9,669 nucleotides of DNA. It comes from Defluviitaleaceae bacterium. GTDB taxonomy: Bacteria; Bacillota; Clostridia; Lachnospirales; UBA5962. Positions 1 to 6,493 of this stretch are shown piece after piece. Numbering within the stretch: position 1 is the first letter of the stretch; every line of letters starts with the position of its first letter. A model generated the notes under the pieces. The model was not told where the DNA came from. It did not search any database and was given only the letters and a program-made list of their open reading frames with translations. Made by a program: the position numbers and the translations under genes. The DNA is taken from NCBI GenBank assembly GCA_009787435.1, contig WRFW01000177.1:1-9669 (forward strand), written 5' to 3'.

Positions 1-2105
1 TCGGATATAAAAGCCCCTTGCACACGCATAGGCTTGCGAACACCTATCGGGCTAAATAGCATATCTCCCCTGCCTAGCAGTTTTTCAGCACCAACTGAAT
101 CTAAAATAGTTCTTGAATCTGTGCCGCTTGAAACAGAGAAAGCAAGTCTTGAAGGCACATTTGCTTTAATAAGCCCTGTAATAACATCTACAGAGGGTCT
201 TTGCGTTGCAATTATTAAATGTATGCCGGCAGCTCTAGCCATTTGGGCAAGCCTGCAAATGGCATCTTCAACTTCATTTGGGGCTGCCATCATAAGGTCT
301 GAAAGCTCGTCTATTATAATTACTATTTGCGGCAGTGTTTTTTCGCCTTTTGCTCTTAATGTGCGGTTGTATCCCTCTAAATCACGCACGCTAGTAGTTG
401 CAAATGCTTCATACCGCTTAAGCATTTCACGAACTGCCCAATTTAAAGCACCCGCCGCTTTTTTAGGGTCCGTAACTACAGGCACTAGTAAATGTGGTAT
501 GCCATCATAAACGCTAAGCTCTACTACTTTTGGGTCAATCATAATTAATTTAACTTCTTCTGGCAGAGATTTATATAAAAGGCTAACTATTAGTGTATTT
601 ATACAGACCGATTTACCAGAGCCAGTTGCCCCGGCTATTAGCAAATGCGGCATTTTAGCAATATCAAAAACTACAACCTTTCCCTCAATATCTTTTCCGA
701 TAGCAAATGCTAATTTTGAGGGGAAATTTTTGAAAATAGTAGACTCTATAAGTTCGCTAAAATAAACAGTTGAAGGGCTTTCATTAGGCACTTCCACACC
801 AACTACAGATTTTCCAGGTATAGGTGCCTCTATTCTTATACCCCTGGCAGCTAAGTTTAATGCTAAATCGTCTGCAAGGTTTGATATTTTACTAACTTTC
901 ACACCAGAGCCAGGTGAAAGCTCATATCTAGTAACAGTTGGGCCTTGGCTAACTTCTTTAACAGTAGCAGTTACCCCAAAGCTTCTTAGTGTTTCTTCAA
1001 GCTTGCGTGAATTTTCAATTATATATTCATGATTTATTTGTGTTTCTGAAAGCGGTGCTGTTTTTAATAATTCTCTAGTTGGGTATACATAATCTGTGTT
1101 TGCTTCTATTATATTTTCATTGTAATCATCTTCTAATGCTGTTTCAATTTTTGCAGGGCCAGATATTTTAATCATCGCATGTGGAATATTATATTCCACT
1201 TTTGGTGGTTCATAGTTATGAAGCGGGGCTAATAATTTATCTTGCTTTGGTTTTAACTGTTTAGCAACTTCTTTTTGGTTTTGACCGCCAGTGTCAAAAT
1301 ATAAGCTTTCTCTTATTAGTTTTTTTATGTATGGCTCTTCTCTTTCTTCATCTTCTTCGCTATCTTCTATGTTGTATTCAGTTTCTTCATCTTCTTCATA
1401 ATCATCATCATCTAATTTTAAAGTTAGTGCTTTTGGCAACGGTCTTCTTTCAAATTCTTCTTCGTATTCTTCGCTATCTTCAAAGTCGTCTTCATAATAT
1501 TCTAAGGGCATTTCTATTCTTAGCATTTTTTTTATACTTTCGCCAATGCCGCCGCTTTCTTTTATTTTAGAATTAGCTGTTTTTAAAAGAGATTTACCAG
1601 TTAGCATAGAAGCTAAAAAGAAAGCACTGCCGATAATACCGCTTATAATTACTATAAAAGTGCCTACATATCCGAAAATGGCTATAAACGCTAGCGATAA
1701 AAATCCGCCAATAAATCCTAATCTAAAAAATATACTAATAAATGCAATTGTAAGGCTAAAAATTCCTAGTATAGCTGCCATAATTTTAATAGTAACGTTG
1801 TTATAAATAATGTGGTTAACTGCAACACAAATTACTATAAATATAAAAGCAAATGCCGAGCCGCCAAAAGCCCAATTTAAAAAAGTGGAAGTTATACGCC
1901 CTATAAAACCAGTTGAATTTGGCCAAAATAGCGAACCTAAAATAAATATACTAAGTGCAAGTATTGCAAGGGGTATAGTTTCATTCATTAAGGTGTTTTT
2001 TTTCTCAGTTTCAAGCTCAGCTTTTATAGTTTTAAGGCTTTTAGGCTTGTTAGCTGTTGGTTTTGATTGTTTCGTATTTTGATTACTTACTCTCTCTCTT
2101 TTCAT
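1..2105 (-). CDS. ftsK: DNA translocase FtsK/SpoIIIE, C-terminus outside the window
   Basis: This is a membrane-anchored, ATP-driven double-stranded DNA pump that clears chromosome ends from the division (or sporulation) septum. About 701 residues are visible. After a basic N-terminus there are hydrophobic segments at about residues 43-61, 78-98, 106-127 and 131-168 (FtsK 4TM anchor), then a very acidic Asp/Glu linker at about 200-255. The alpha/beta motor follows, with Walker A GATGSGKS (492-499) and Walker B IVIIIDELSDLM (Asp599-Glu600). The motifs QRPSVDVITG and LLGRGDMLF are also typical. The reading frame stays open to the window edge at VQGAFIS, so the end of the motor and the DNA-reading gamma winged helix are not visible. 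The ATG at 2105 is the first Met after an in-frame TAG, but it has no Shine-Dalgarno sequence. The gene is divergent from lgt. Family assignment is firm; FtsK versus SpoIIIE cannot be separated here. Confidence 0.97.
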   Translation of the reverse strand, partial: MKRERVSNQNTKQSKPTANKPKSLKTIKAELETEKKNTLMNETIPLAILALSIFILGSLFWPNSTGFIGRITSTFLNWAFGGSAFAFIFIVICVAVNHIIYNNVTIKIMAAILGIFSLTIAFISIFFRLGFIGGFLSLAFIAIFGYVGTFIVIISGIIGSAFFLASMLTGKSLLKTANSKIKESGGIGESIKKMLRIEMPLEYYEDDFEDSEEYEEEFERRPLPKALTLKLDDDDYEEDEETEYNIEDSEEDEEREEPYIKKLIRESLYFDTGGQNQKEVAKQLKPKQDKLLAPLHNYEPPKVEYNIPHAMIKISGPAKIETALEDDYNENIIEANTDYVYPTRELLKTAPLSETQINHEYIIENSRKLEETLRSFGVTATVKEVSQGPTVTRYELSPGSGVKVSKISNLADDLALNLAARGIRIEAPIPGKSVVGVEVPNESPSTVYFSELIESTIFKNFPSKLAFAIGKDIEGKVVVFDIAKMPHLLIAGATGSGKSVCINTLIVSLLYKSLPEEVKLIMIDPKVVELSVYDGIPHLLVPVVTDPKKAAGALNWAVREMLKRYEAFATTSVRDLEGYNRTLRAKGEKTLPQIVIIIDELSDLMMAAPNEVEDAICRLAQMARAAGIHLIIATQRPSVDVITGLIKANVPSRLAFSVSSGTDSRTILDSVGAEKLLGRGDMLFSPIGVRKPMRVQGAFIS

Positions 2106-2112
2106 ACAATCT

Positions 2113-2141
2113 ATTATACACTAAATGGTTAACAATTGCAA
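2113..2141 (-). promoter_or_regulatory. Sigma-A type promoter for ftsK, nearly leaderless
   Basis: On the minus strand, -35 TTGCAA (2136-2141) is followed by a 17-base spacer and a perfect -10 TATAAT (2113-2118). The expected transcription start is about 2106, directly next to the ATG at 2103-2105. No ribosome binding site fits between them. If both promoter and start are right, the mRNA would be leaderless or nearly so. The promoter match is seen directly; its use is inferred. Confidence 0.7.
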
Positions 2142-2296
2142 GACAAGCGTTCTGTTTATAAAAGCTTATATAGCCTAGCAAATGATTTTAGCCGCTGCTT
2201 TATAAATCATGAGCAGCTATAAAAGCTTTTATATTAAAATTTATGCCTTTCCACAGGCATAAAAATTATGCCCTGCCGCTGGGCGGTTAAAAAATC
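2142..2296. other. Hairpin-rich spacer between divergent promoters
   Basis: No gene is visible here. The stretch holds several dyads: ATGATTT/AAATCAT (2182-2188 / 2204-2210); GCTGCT/AGCAGC (2194-2199 / 2212-2217), which overlaps the first; a perfect 16-base palindrome TATAAAAGCTTTTATA (2218-2233); a 9-bp hairpin TTTATGCCT/AGGCATAAA with a six-base loop (2240-2248 / 2255-2263); and a small GC-rich dyad CCGC-TGG-GCGG (2276-2286). TTATGCC recurs at 2241 and 2267. The block lies upstream of both flanking promoters, so neither should transcribe it. It may hold operator sites or a short RNA; I cannot tell which. Confidence 0.5.
2218..2233. repeat. Perfect 16-base palindrome
   Basis: TATAAAAGCTTTTATA equals its own reverse complement. 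The same core TATAAAAGCTT also occurs at 2157-2167. It sits about 65 bases upstream of the lgt -35 element and could be a binding site for a dimeric regulator, but in DNA this AT-rich a palindrome alone is weak evidence. Confidence 0.4.
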
Positions 2297-2325
2297 TTGC
2301 AATTTCTTTTCAAATGTTGTATAAT
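2297..2325 (+). promoter_or_regulatory. Sigma-A type promoter for lgt
   Basis: -35 TTGCAA (2297-2302), a 17-base spacer and a perfect -10 TATAAT (2320-2325). The expected transcript start near 2332 leaves a leader of about 34 bases before the lgt start. It has the same -35, spacer length and -10 as the divergent ftsK promoter, which suggests similar basal strength and the same sigma factor. It probably drives lgt and the GGDEF-EAL gene together. Confidence 0.75.
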
Positions 2326-2352
2326 TGATATATAATTCATTATAATTTTTCA

Positions 2353-2358
2353 AGGAGG
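2353..2358 (+). promoter_or_regulatory. Ribosome binding site that fixes the TTG start of lgt
   Basis: AGGAGG ends seven bases before TTG at 2366. The next in-frame ATG (2414) has no Shine-Dalgarno sequence, so the TTG is the better start. Confidence 0.85.
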
Positions 2359-2365
2359 AATAGCT

Positions 2366-3208
2366 TTGCCGCCAGATATATGGTTTTATAATTTAAACAT
2401 ACGAATAAATAATATGCCCCGTGTTGCAATTAGCCTCGGTAATTTTAATATTTATTGGTATGGGATACTAGTTATGCTCGGTGTTTTAGCAGGTTATGCA
2501 GTGGCAGCCGCTGAAGCAAAGCGTACTAATCAAGATAAAAATATTTATTATGATTTTGTGTTCTTAGTAGTTCCTATGGCAATTTTAGGTGGTCGTCTAT
2601 TTTTCTTTATATTCAGTGATATTCCTATTAGCCAGTTTTTTAATCTTAGAACTGGTGGGTTAGCAATTTTTGGGGTTATAACGGCTTCTTTAATTACTGC
2701 ATATTTTTGGTGTAAACGTAAAAATTTAAACTTCTTAACTTTTATGGACACAGCAATATTAGGGCTCATAATAGGGCACGTTATAGGGCGTTTTGGGAAT
2801 TTTCTTAATAGAGAAGCTTTTGGAAGTTTCACAGAAAATATTTTCGCCCTCAGATTGCGAGTAGACCAGCTTTTATACTTCCCAGAAAGTTTAAGAGACA
2901 CAATAATAACTTACAACAACATAGAATACGTTCAAGTTCATCCCGTGTTTTTTTATGAAGCATTTTTAAACTTAGCTTTATTCATTTTTTTAATGTTCTA
3001 CAAAAAAAGAAAAGCATTTGAGGGTGAAATACTTTTCATATATTTCGCTTGGTATGGAATAGTACGTTCCCTTTTAGAGCCGCTTCGCATAGATGCTTTA
3101 ATGCAAGGTGGTATAAGGGTTAGCATGGTTTCTAGCATTATAATGGCTATAACCGGTATAGCTTTAATAATATATTTTAGGTTCTTTTCAAAGAAGAAAA
3201 AAGTATAG
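2366..3208 (+). CDS. lgt: Prolipoprotein diacylglyceryl transferase
   Basis: Lgt is the membrane enzyme that moves a diacylglyceryl group from phosphatidylglycerol to the lipobox cysteine of prelipoproteins, the first step of lipoprotein maturation. The 280-residue protein is of normal length and has several hydrophobic segments. The Lgt signature GRFGNFLNREAFG lies at 141-153 (Arg142, Asn148, Glu150). HPVFFYE (192-198) carries the conserved Glu198, and IVRSLLEPLR (232-241) carries Arg234, Glu238 and Arg241, matching Arg239/Glu243/Arg246 of the E. coli enzyme. The position of E. coli His103 (usually in a G-G-x-x-x-H-G motif) is Phe102 here (GGLAIFGV). It starts at TTG with a strong ribosome binding site and its own promoter. 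The GGDEF-EAL gene follows after 25 bases with no terminator, so the two are probably co-transcribed. Identity is firm. Confidence 0.95.
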   Translation: MPPDIWFYNLNIRINNMPRVAISLGNFNIYWYGILVMLGVLAGYAVAAAEAKRTNQDKNIYYDFVFLVVPMAILGGRLFFFIFSDIPISQFFNLRTGGLAIFGVITASLITAYFWCKRKNLNFLTFMDTAILGLIIGHVIGRFGNFLNREAFGSFTENIFALRLRVDQLLYFPESLRDTIITYNNIEYVQVHPVFFYEAFLNLALFIFLMFYKKRKAFEGEILFIYFAWYGIVRSLLEPLRIDALMQGGIRVSMVSSIIMAITGIALIIYFRFFSKKKKV

Positions 3209-3233
3209 TTCTAAAAAAGAAAAGAGGATGAAG

Positions 3234-4580
3234 ATGGAAAATTTAGAGACTCCAAGAAAAATATCAAATTTATCTAAAATATCTGGCGAGGAAGCTCTTT
3301 CTTCTATGTATAATAGGGCTCAGCTTTCCCACGATATAGACGAGATAAAAAAAGATAAAAGTATAAAGCGAAAATATTTAGTAATAATAAACGTTAGCTT
3401 TTTTAGCCGCATCAATTTTTTATATGGCTATGAATATGGCAATGAATTTATAAAAGAAATCGCTATTTATTTAGAAAACTTAGTTAATCCTAGAGAAACA
3501 GGAAAAAGGCTTTACTCTCTATACGGTGCAGAATTTGCAACTATAGTAACAGATATAAACGATTTAGATAATCTTATAGAAAATATAAAAACTCGTTTCA
3601 CAGAGCCTTGGATTATCCAAGGGTTAGACCAATTTTATATTGCAGCAATAGGCACTGTGGAAATAGAAAAAGAAGACACAGCAGATAAAATCATTTATAA
3701 AGCAACTATGAGCTGTAAATATTCAAAGCAAATAAAATCTGTAAAAGAATATAACCCTTATAACACAAAAATGAACCCATTTTCTACAGATATGCAAATT
3801 GAATATCATTTAAGGCGTGCAATAATGAGCAAAATAGAATGCTTTAAAGTTCGATACCAGCCTATAGTAAGCTGTAAAACAGGGGGCATAAGGGGCTTAG
3901 AAGCACTATGCAGCTGGCACGATGATGATATAGGCTTCCGTATGCCAAATGATTTTATAGGCTTCGCTGAATACTTAGGCTTAATTGATATTATTGATAG
4001 CCACGTTTTAAAATCAGCAATAAAGTTTACAAAAAAGCTTCATGATTTAGGCTATAAAATAAAAATTAACGTAAATTTAAGCTCTAAAAGCTTCTTCAAT
4101 GAAGATTTAGCACTAAACGTTAAAACTGCTATGGAAGAAGAGGGCTTAGAATTTAAATATTTAAATTTAGAGATAACCGAGGGCGAAGTAATTTCAAACT
4201 TGCAAGAAGCTTTAAAGCAAATAAGCGAGATTAAAAAACTTGGAATAAGTATGAGTTTAGATGATTTTGGGACAGGCTATTCTTCTTTAGGCAGGCTTAA
4301 AAGATTGCCTGTAGATAATATAAAAATAGACCGTTCTTTCATAAAAAATCTACATAACTCAGAATATGATAAATTATTTGTTAGAATGGTTATAGAGCTT
4401 GCAAAATGTTTAAGCTTAACTACTATTTGCGAGGGTGTTGAAACTGTAGAAGATTTAAAAGTTGTGAAAGGCTTAGGTGCAGACTATGTTCAAGGCTATC
4501 TTTTCTCAAGACCTATTTATGAAGAAGAAGTGCTTGAAAATCTTATAACTCAAGGTGATTTTTCAGTTGATAATATATGA
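3234..4580 (+). CDS. Degenerate GGDEF plus EAL domain protein (c-di-GMP signalling)
   Basis: This is a soluble two-domain protein with no membrane segment. Residue numbers count from the upstream ATG at 3228. I prefer ATG 3234 because GAGG (3224-3227) is six bases from it but touches 3228; this gives 448 residues. A GGDEF-like domain spans about 20-175, but its signature is YGAEF (99-103), so cyclase activity is unlikely. The EAL domain (about 190-440) keeps the usual metal and catalytic set: Glu225 (EAL), Asn283, Glu315, Asp345-Asp346 in the intact loop DDFGTGYSSL, Lys366, Glu402 and Gln422. The Arg of the ExLxR motif, which in known EAL enzymes contacts the ligand phosphate, is Ser229 (EALCSW). 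It could be a weakened c-di-GMP phosphodiesterase or a c-di-GMP/GTP-sensing protein. It lies directly behind lgt, probably in the same transcript. Domain calls are firm; activity is open. Confidence 0.9.
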   Translation: MENLETPRKISNLSKISGEEALSSMYNRAQLSHDIDEIKKDKSIKRKYLVIINVSFFSRINFLYGYEYGNEFIKEIAIYLENLVNPRETGKRLYSLYGAEFATIVTDINDLDNLIENIKTRFTEPWIIQGLDQFYIAAIGTVEIEKEDTADKIIYKATMSCKYSKQIKSVKEYNPYNTKMNPFSTDMQIEYHLRRAIMSKIECFKVRYQPIVSCKTGGIRGLEALCSWHDDDIGFRMPNDFIGFAEYLGLIDIIDSHVLKSAIKFTKKLHDLGYKIKINVNLSSKSFFNEDLALNVKTAMEEEGLEFKYLNLEITEGEVISNLQEALKQISEIKKLGISMSLDDFGTGYSSLGRLKRLPVDNIKIDRSFIKNLHNSEYDKLFVRMVIELAKCLSLTTICEGVETVEDLKVVKGLGADYVQGYLFSRPIYEEEVLENLITQGDFSVDNI

Positions 4581-4583
4581 AAA

Positions 4584-4656
4584 AAGTTTACACACGTTAT
4601 TTTAGTTGCTCATGAGTAATAAAGCTTTTGCTAAATAAAATAACCTGTGTAAATTT
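4584..4656 (+). repeat. Long imperfect inverted repeat downstream of the GGDEF-EAL gene
   Basis: The left arm 4584-4604 pairs with the right arm 4636-4656: AAG, TTTACACA, one C-C mismatch, then GTTATTTTA, 20 pairs counting one G-U. The loop (4605-4635) holds two small hairpins, TTGCT/AGTAA around CATG and AGC-TTTT-GCT. No T-run follows the right arm, so it is a poor intrinsic terminator. It starts within four bases of the upstream stop codon and ends about 20 bases before the ribosome binding site of the methyltransferase gene, so it could act as a terminator of another kind, a processing site or a leader switch. Confidence 0.65.
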
Positions 4657-4669
4657 AGTTAATCACCCC

Positions 4670-4682
4670 GTTATTTTGGAGG
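4670..4682 (+). promoter_or_regulatory. Ribosome binding site with an abutting copy of the hairpin arm
   Basis: GGAGG (4678-4682) lies nine bases before ATG 4692. GTTATTTT (4670-4677) touches it and repeats the inner left arm of the preceding hairpin (4596-4603). The right arm AAAATAAC (4637-4644) can pair with either copy but not both, which would place a stem directly against the ribosome binding site. The pairing is seen in the sequence; a regulatory role is inferred. Confidence 0.5.
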
Positions 4683-4691
4683 TCTAAACTT

Positions 4692-5441
4692 ATGTATAAA
4701 GATTTATCAAATTTTTATGATGAATTTATAAACGTGCCTTATATAGAATGGGCTAAGTTTATTCATTCTAGTATACAAACGCTTAAACCAAATTCAAAAA
4801 CTATTTTAGATTTAGCTTGCGGCACAGGCACTTTAACAGAGCTTTTAGCAAACTATGGCTATAATATGATAGGCATAGATAGCTCAGAAGAAATGCTCAT
4901 GTTTGCACAAGATAAAGCAAGTGATAAAAATATACTTTTCCTAAAACAAGATATTAGAAAATTTAAGCTTCATAGCCCAGTAGATGTTATTACTTGCACT
5001 TGTGATGCTTTAAATTACATATTAAAAGATGATGAGCTTATAAAAATTTTTAATTTGGTAAATAATTATTTAAACCCTAATGGCATTTTTATTTTTGATT
5101 TGAAAAAAGAAGAATTTTTTGAAAATTTAGAGCATAAAACTTTTTTTGAAAGCGAGCACACGCATGGTAGCATTAATAGTGGTCTAGTAACTTGGGAAAG
5201 CAACTATGATAAAGAGACAAGTATAAATGAATACTTTCTTAATATTTTTAGAGAGTTGAAAAACGGCTTATATGAGCGAACTGAAGAATATCACGTACAA
5301 AAAGTGCACAAAAATTTAAAGCCGCCTGCAAAAGGGTTAGTATCTTTATTAGAGCAGGCTAATATAAAAGTTTTACAAACATATAACGGGTATTGTGAAA
5401 AAGATATTGAAAGAGAAGTTTATGTTTGCCAAGTTTTTTAA
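4692..5441 (+). CDS. Class I SAM-dependent methyltransferase
   Basis: This is a 249-residue soluble protein with a Rossmann-type methyltransferase fold in its first 140 residues. Motif I ILDLACGTGTLTE (38-50) is the SAM-binding glycine loop, GIDSSEEML (61-69) gives the acidic residue that binds the SAM ribose, and KQDIRKF (85-91) is the adenine-contacting motif. LNPNGIFIFDL (127-137) is the beta-strand region typical of the family. The remaining C-terminal half has no feature I recognise. The closest general type is the small YqeM/methyltransferase-domain-25 group; the substrate (small molecule, RNA or protein) cannot be told. It ends 12 bases before hslO and almost certainly shares its transcript. 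Start chosen from GGAGG nine bases upstream. Confidence 0.85.
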   Translation: MYKDLSNFYDEFINVPYIEWAKFIHSSIQTLKPNSKTILDLACGTGTLTELLANYGYNMIGIDSSEEMLMFAQDKASDKNILFLKQDIRKFKLHSPVDVITCTCDALNYILKDDELIKIFNLVNNYLNPNGIFIFDLKKEEFFENLEHKTFFESEHTHGSINSGLVTWESNYDKETSINEYFLNIFRELKNGLYERTEEYHVQKVHKNLKPPAKGLVSLLEQANIKVLQTYNGYCEKDIEREVYVCQVF

Positions 5442-5453
5442 AAGGAAAAATTT

Positions 5454-6335
5454 ATGGATTATATACTACACGCTACTATAGATGAAGTTGCACGTGTTTT
5501 TATAGCTACTACAAAAAATCTAGTTGAAGAAGCGAGAAAAACACATGAAACTACACCAGTCGTTACTGCTGCATTAGGCAGGCTGCTAACGGCAGGGGCT
5601 ATAATGGGCGCAACACTTAAAAATGAAACAGACTTATTAACATTACAAATAAAAGGGGATGGCTTAGCTAAAGGCTTAGTAGTAACAGCCGATAATAAAA
5701 GCCGAGTGAAAGGTTACCCACACAATAGCCATGTAGATATTCCCCTAAAACCAAATGGCAAATTAGATGTTAGCACTGCTCTAGGCTTCGGAGAACTTAG
5801 AATAATTAAAGATATCGGCTTAAAAGAAGCTGTAACTGGCTCTGTAGAATTAATTTCAGGTGAAATCGCCGAAGATATTACTTATTATTATGCTAAGAGC
5901 GAGCAAACCCCATCTTCTGTAGCTTTGGGCGTGCTTGTAGATAGAGATTATACAGTTAAACAGGCAGGGGGCTTTATAATACAGCTTTTGGCAGGCACAG
6001 ATGAAGAAACTAAAGAAGCTTTAATAATTCATTTAGAAAGCGTTTTAGCTTCTTTGCCGCCCGTTACTACTATGTTAGAACAAGGGCTTTCCCCGGAAGA
6101 TATTTTGAAAAAACTTTTTCCTACTCAAAAAATAAATATACACCGCCAAATTGAGCCCTCTTTTTACTGCAATTGTTCCAGAGAAAGAATGACTAAAGCA
6201 TTAATAGCTATAGGCGAAAAAGAGTTACGCACAATGCAAAAAGAAGATGGCGGGGCAGTTTTAAATTGCCATTTTTGTAAAAAGTCTCAAAATTACACAA
6301 TTAATGATTTAGAAGATATAATACAAAATTTATAA
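5454..6335 (+). CDS. hslO: Redox-regulated chaperone Hsp33
   Basis: Hsp33 is a cytoplasmic holdase chaperone switched on by oxidation: reduced, its four C-terminal cysteines hold zinc; oxidants release the zinc, form disulfides and unfold the linker, exposing the client-binding surface. The 293-residue protein has normal family length. The N-terminal domain shows typical stretches (GRLLTAGAIMGATLK at 42-56, IKGDGLAKGLVVTAD at 66-80, GYPHN at 87-91). The zinc centre is complete: CxC Cys239/Cys241 (FYCNCSRERM) and CxxC Cys272/Cys275 (NCHFCKK). AAAGGA seven bases before the ATG is the ribosome binding site. Twelve bases separate it from the methyltransferase gene, so they form an operon. A TATAAT near its 3' end may be the -10 of the next gene's promoter. 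Identity is firm. Confidence 0.97.
   Translation: MDYILHATIDEVARVFIATTKNLVEEARKTHETTPVVTAALGRLLTAGAIMGATLKNETDLLTLQIKGDGLAKGLVVTADNKSRVKGYPHNSHVDIPLKPNGKLDVSTALGFGELRIIKDIGLKEAVTGSVELISGEIAEDITYYYAKSEQTPSSVALGVLVDRDYTVKQAGGFIIQLLAGTDEETKEALIIHLESVLASLPPVTTMLEQGLSPEDILKKLFPTQKINIHRQIEPSFYCNCSRERMTKALIAIGEKELRTMQKEDGGAVLNCHFCKKSQNYTINDLEDIIQNL
6294..6322 (+). promoter_or_regulatory. Possible promoter at the 3' end of hslO for the EAL-HDOD gene
   Basis: -35-like TACACA (6294-6299), a 17-base spacer and a perfect -10 TATAAT (6317-6322), inside the last codons of hslO. The expected start near 6329 gives an untranslated leader of about 165 bases. The -35 is weak (four of six) and chance TATAAT matches are common in AT-rich coding DNA. 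Confidence 0.4.
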
Positions 6336-6493
6336 AAAATCACTTTTCTAAAAGCTGCTAAGTTTTTAAAAAGGTGTGTTAAAGATAGCCCTTTATATGG
6401 GCTTTTCAAGAGTAAGATAAAAACTAATTTTGGTAGTTTTTAGATATGCCCAATTGAAAACTTACACCAAAAGCCTAGGAGGGATACACAAAT
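6336..6493 (+). promoter_or_regulatory. Structured leader candidate upstream of the EAL-HDOD gene
   Basis: This 158-base gap has no gene. It can fold as an outer stem GGTGT(GTT) 6373-6380 with AAC-TT-ACACC 6459-6468 (two-base bulge) enclosing two hairpins: AGCCC/GGGCT (6387-6391 / 6399-6403, loop TTTATAT) and the perfect 9-bp TAAAAACTA/TAGTTTTTA (6418-6426 / 6434-6442, loop ATTTTGG). GCCC at 6448-6451 could compete for GGGC of the first hairpin. The outer stem closes nine bases before AGGAGG (6477-6482), which is eleven bases before the ATG. This three-way shape just ahead of a ribosome binding site resembles a cis-regulatory RNA, but I recognise no known riboswitch core. The short T-run after GGGCT makes it at best a weak hslO terminator. 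Confidence 0.45.

Noticed and set aside
1330..1510. TTC-rich low-complexity stretch as a repeat element
   Set aside because: It encodes the acidic Asp/Glu linker of FtsK; the codon bias explains the pattern.
34..2082. Several plus-strand open frames (34-510, 1331-1570, 1546-1806, 1810-2082)
   Set aside because: They lie opposite the ftsK coding frame, have biased, low-complexity translations and no ribosome binding sites; they are shadows.
2548..2901. Minus-strand open frame inside lgt
   Set aside because: It is antisense to the conserved Lgt core and has no family resemblance.
3228..3230. ATG 3228 as the start of the GGDEF-EAL gene
   Set aside because: The GAGG ribosome binding site touches it directly; ATG 3234 has proper spacing. 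The difference is two residues.
4606..4641. Shared TCATGAG...AAAGCTTTT...TAAAAT pattern between 4610-4641 and 2207-2240 as a dispersed repeat
   Set aside because: The similarity is short, gapped and AT-rich, not enough to call a repeat family.
6401..6418. TCAAGAG element resembling the start of a SAM-I riboswitch, and the idea of a c-di-GMP riboswitch
   Set aside because: The rest of the SAM-I core and the GEMM-type c-di-GMP core are not present; only the seven bases match.
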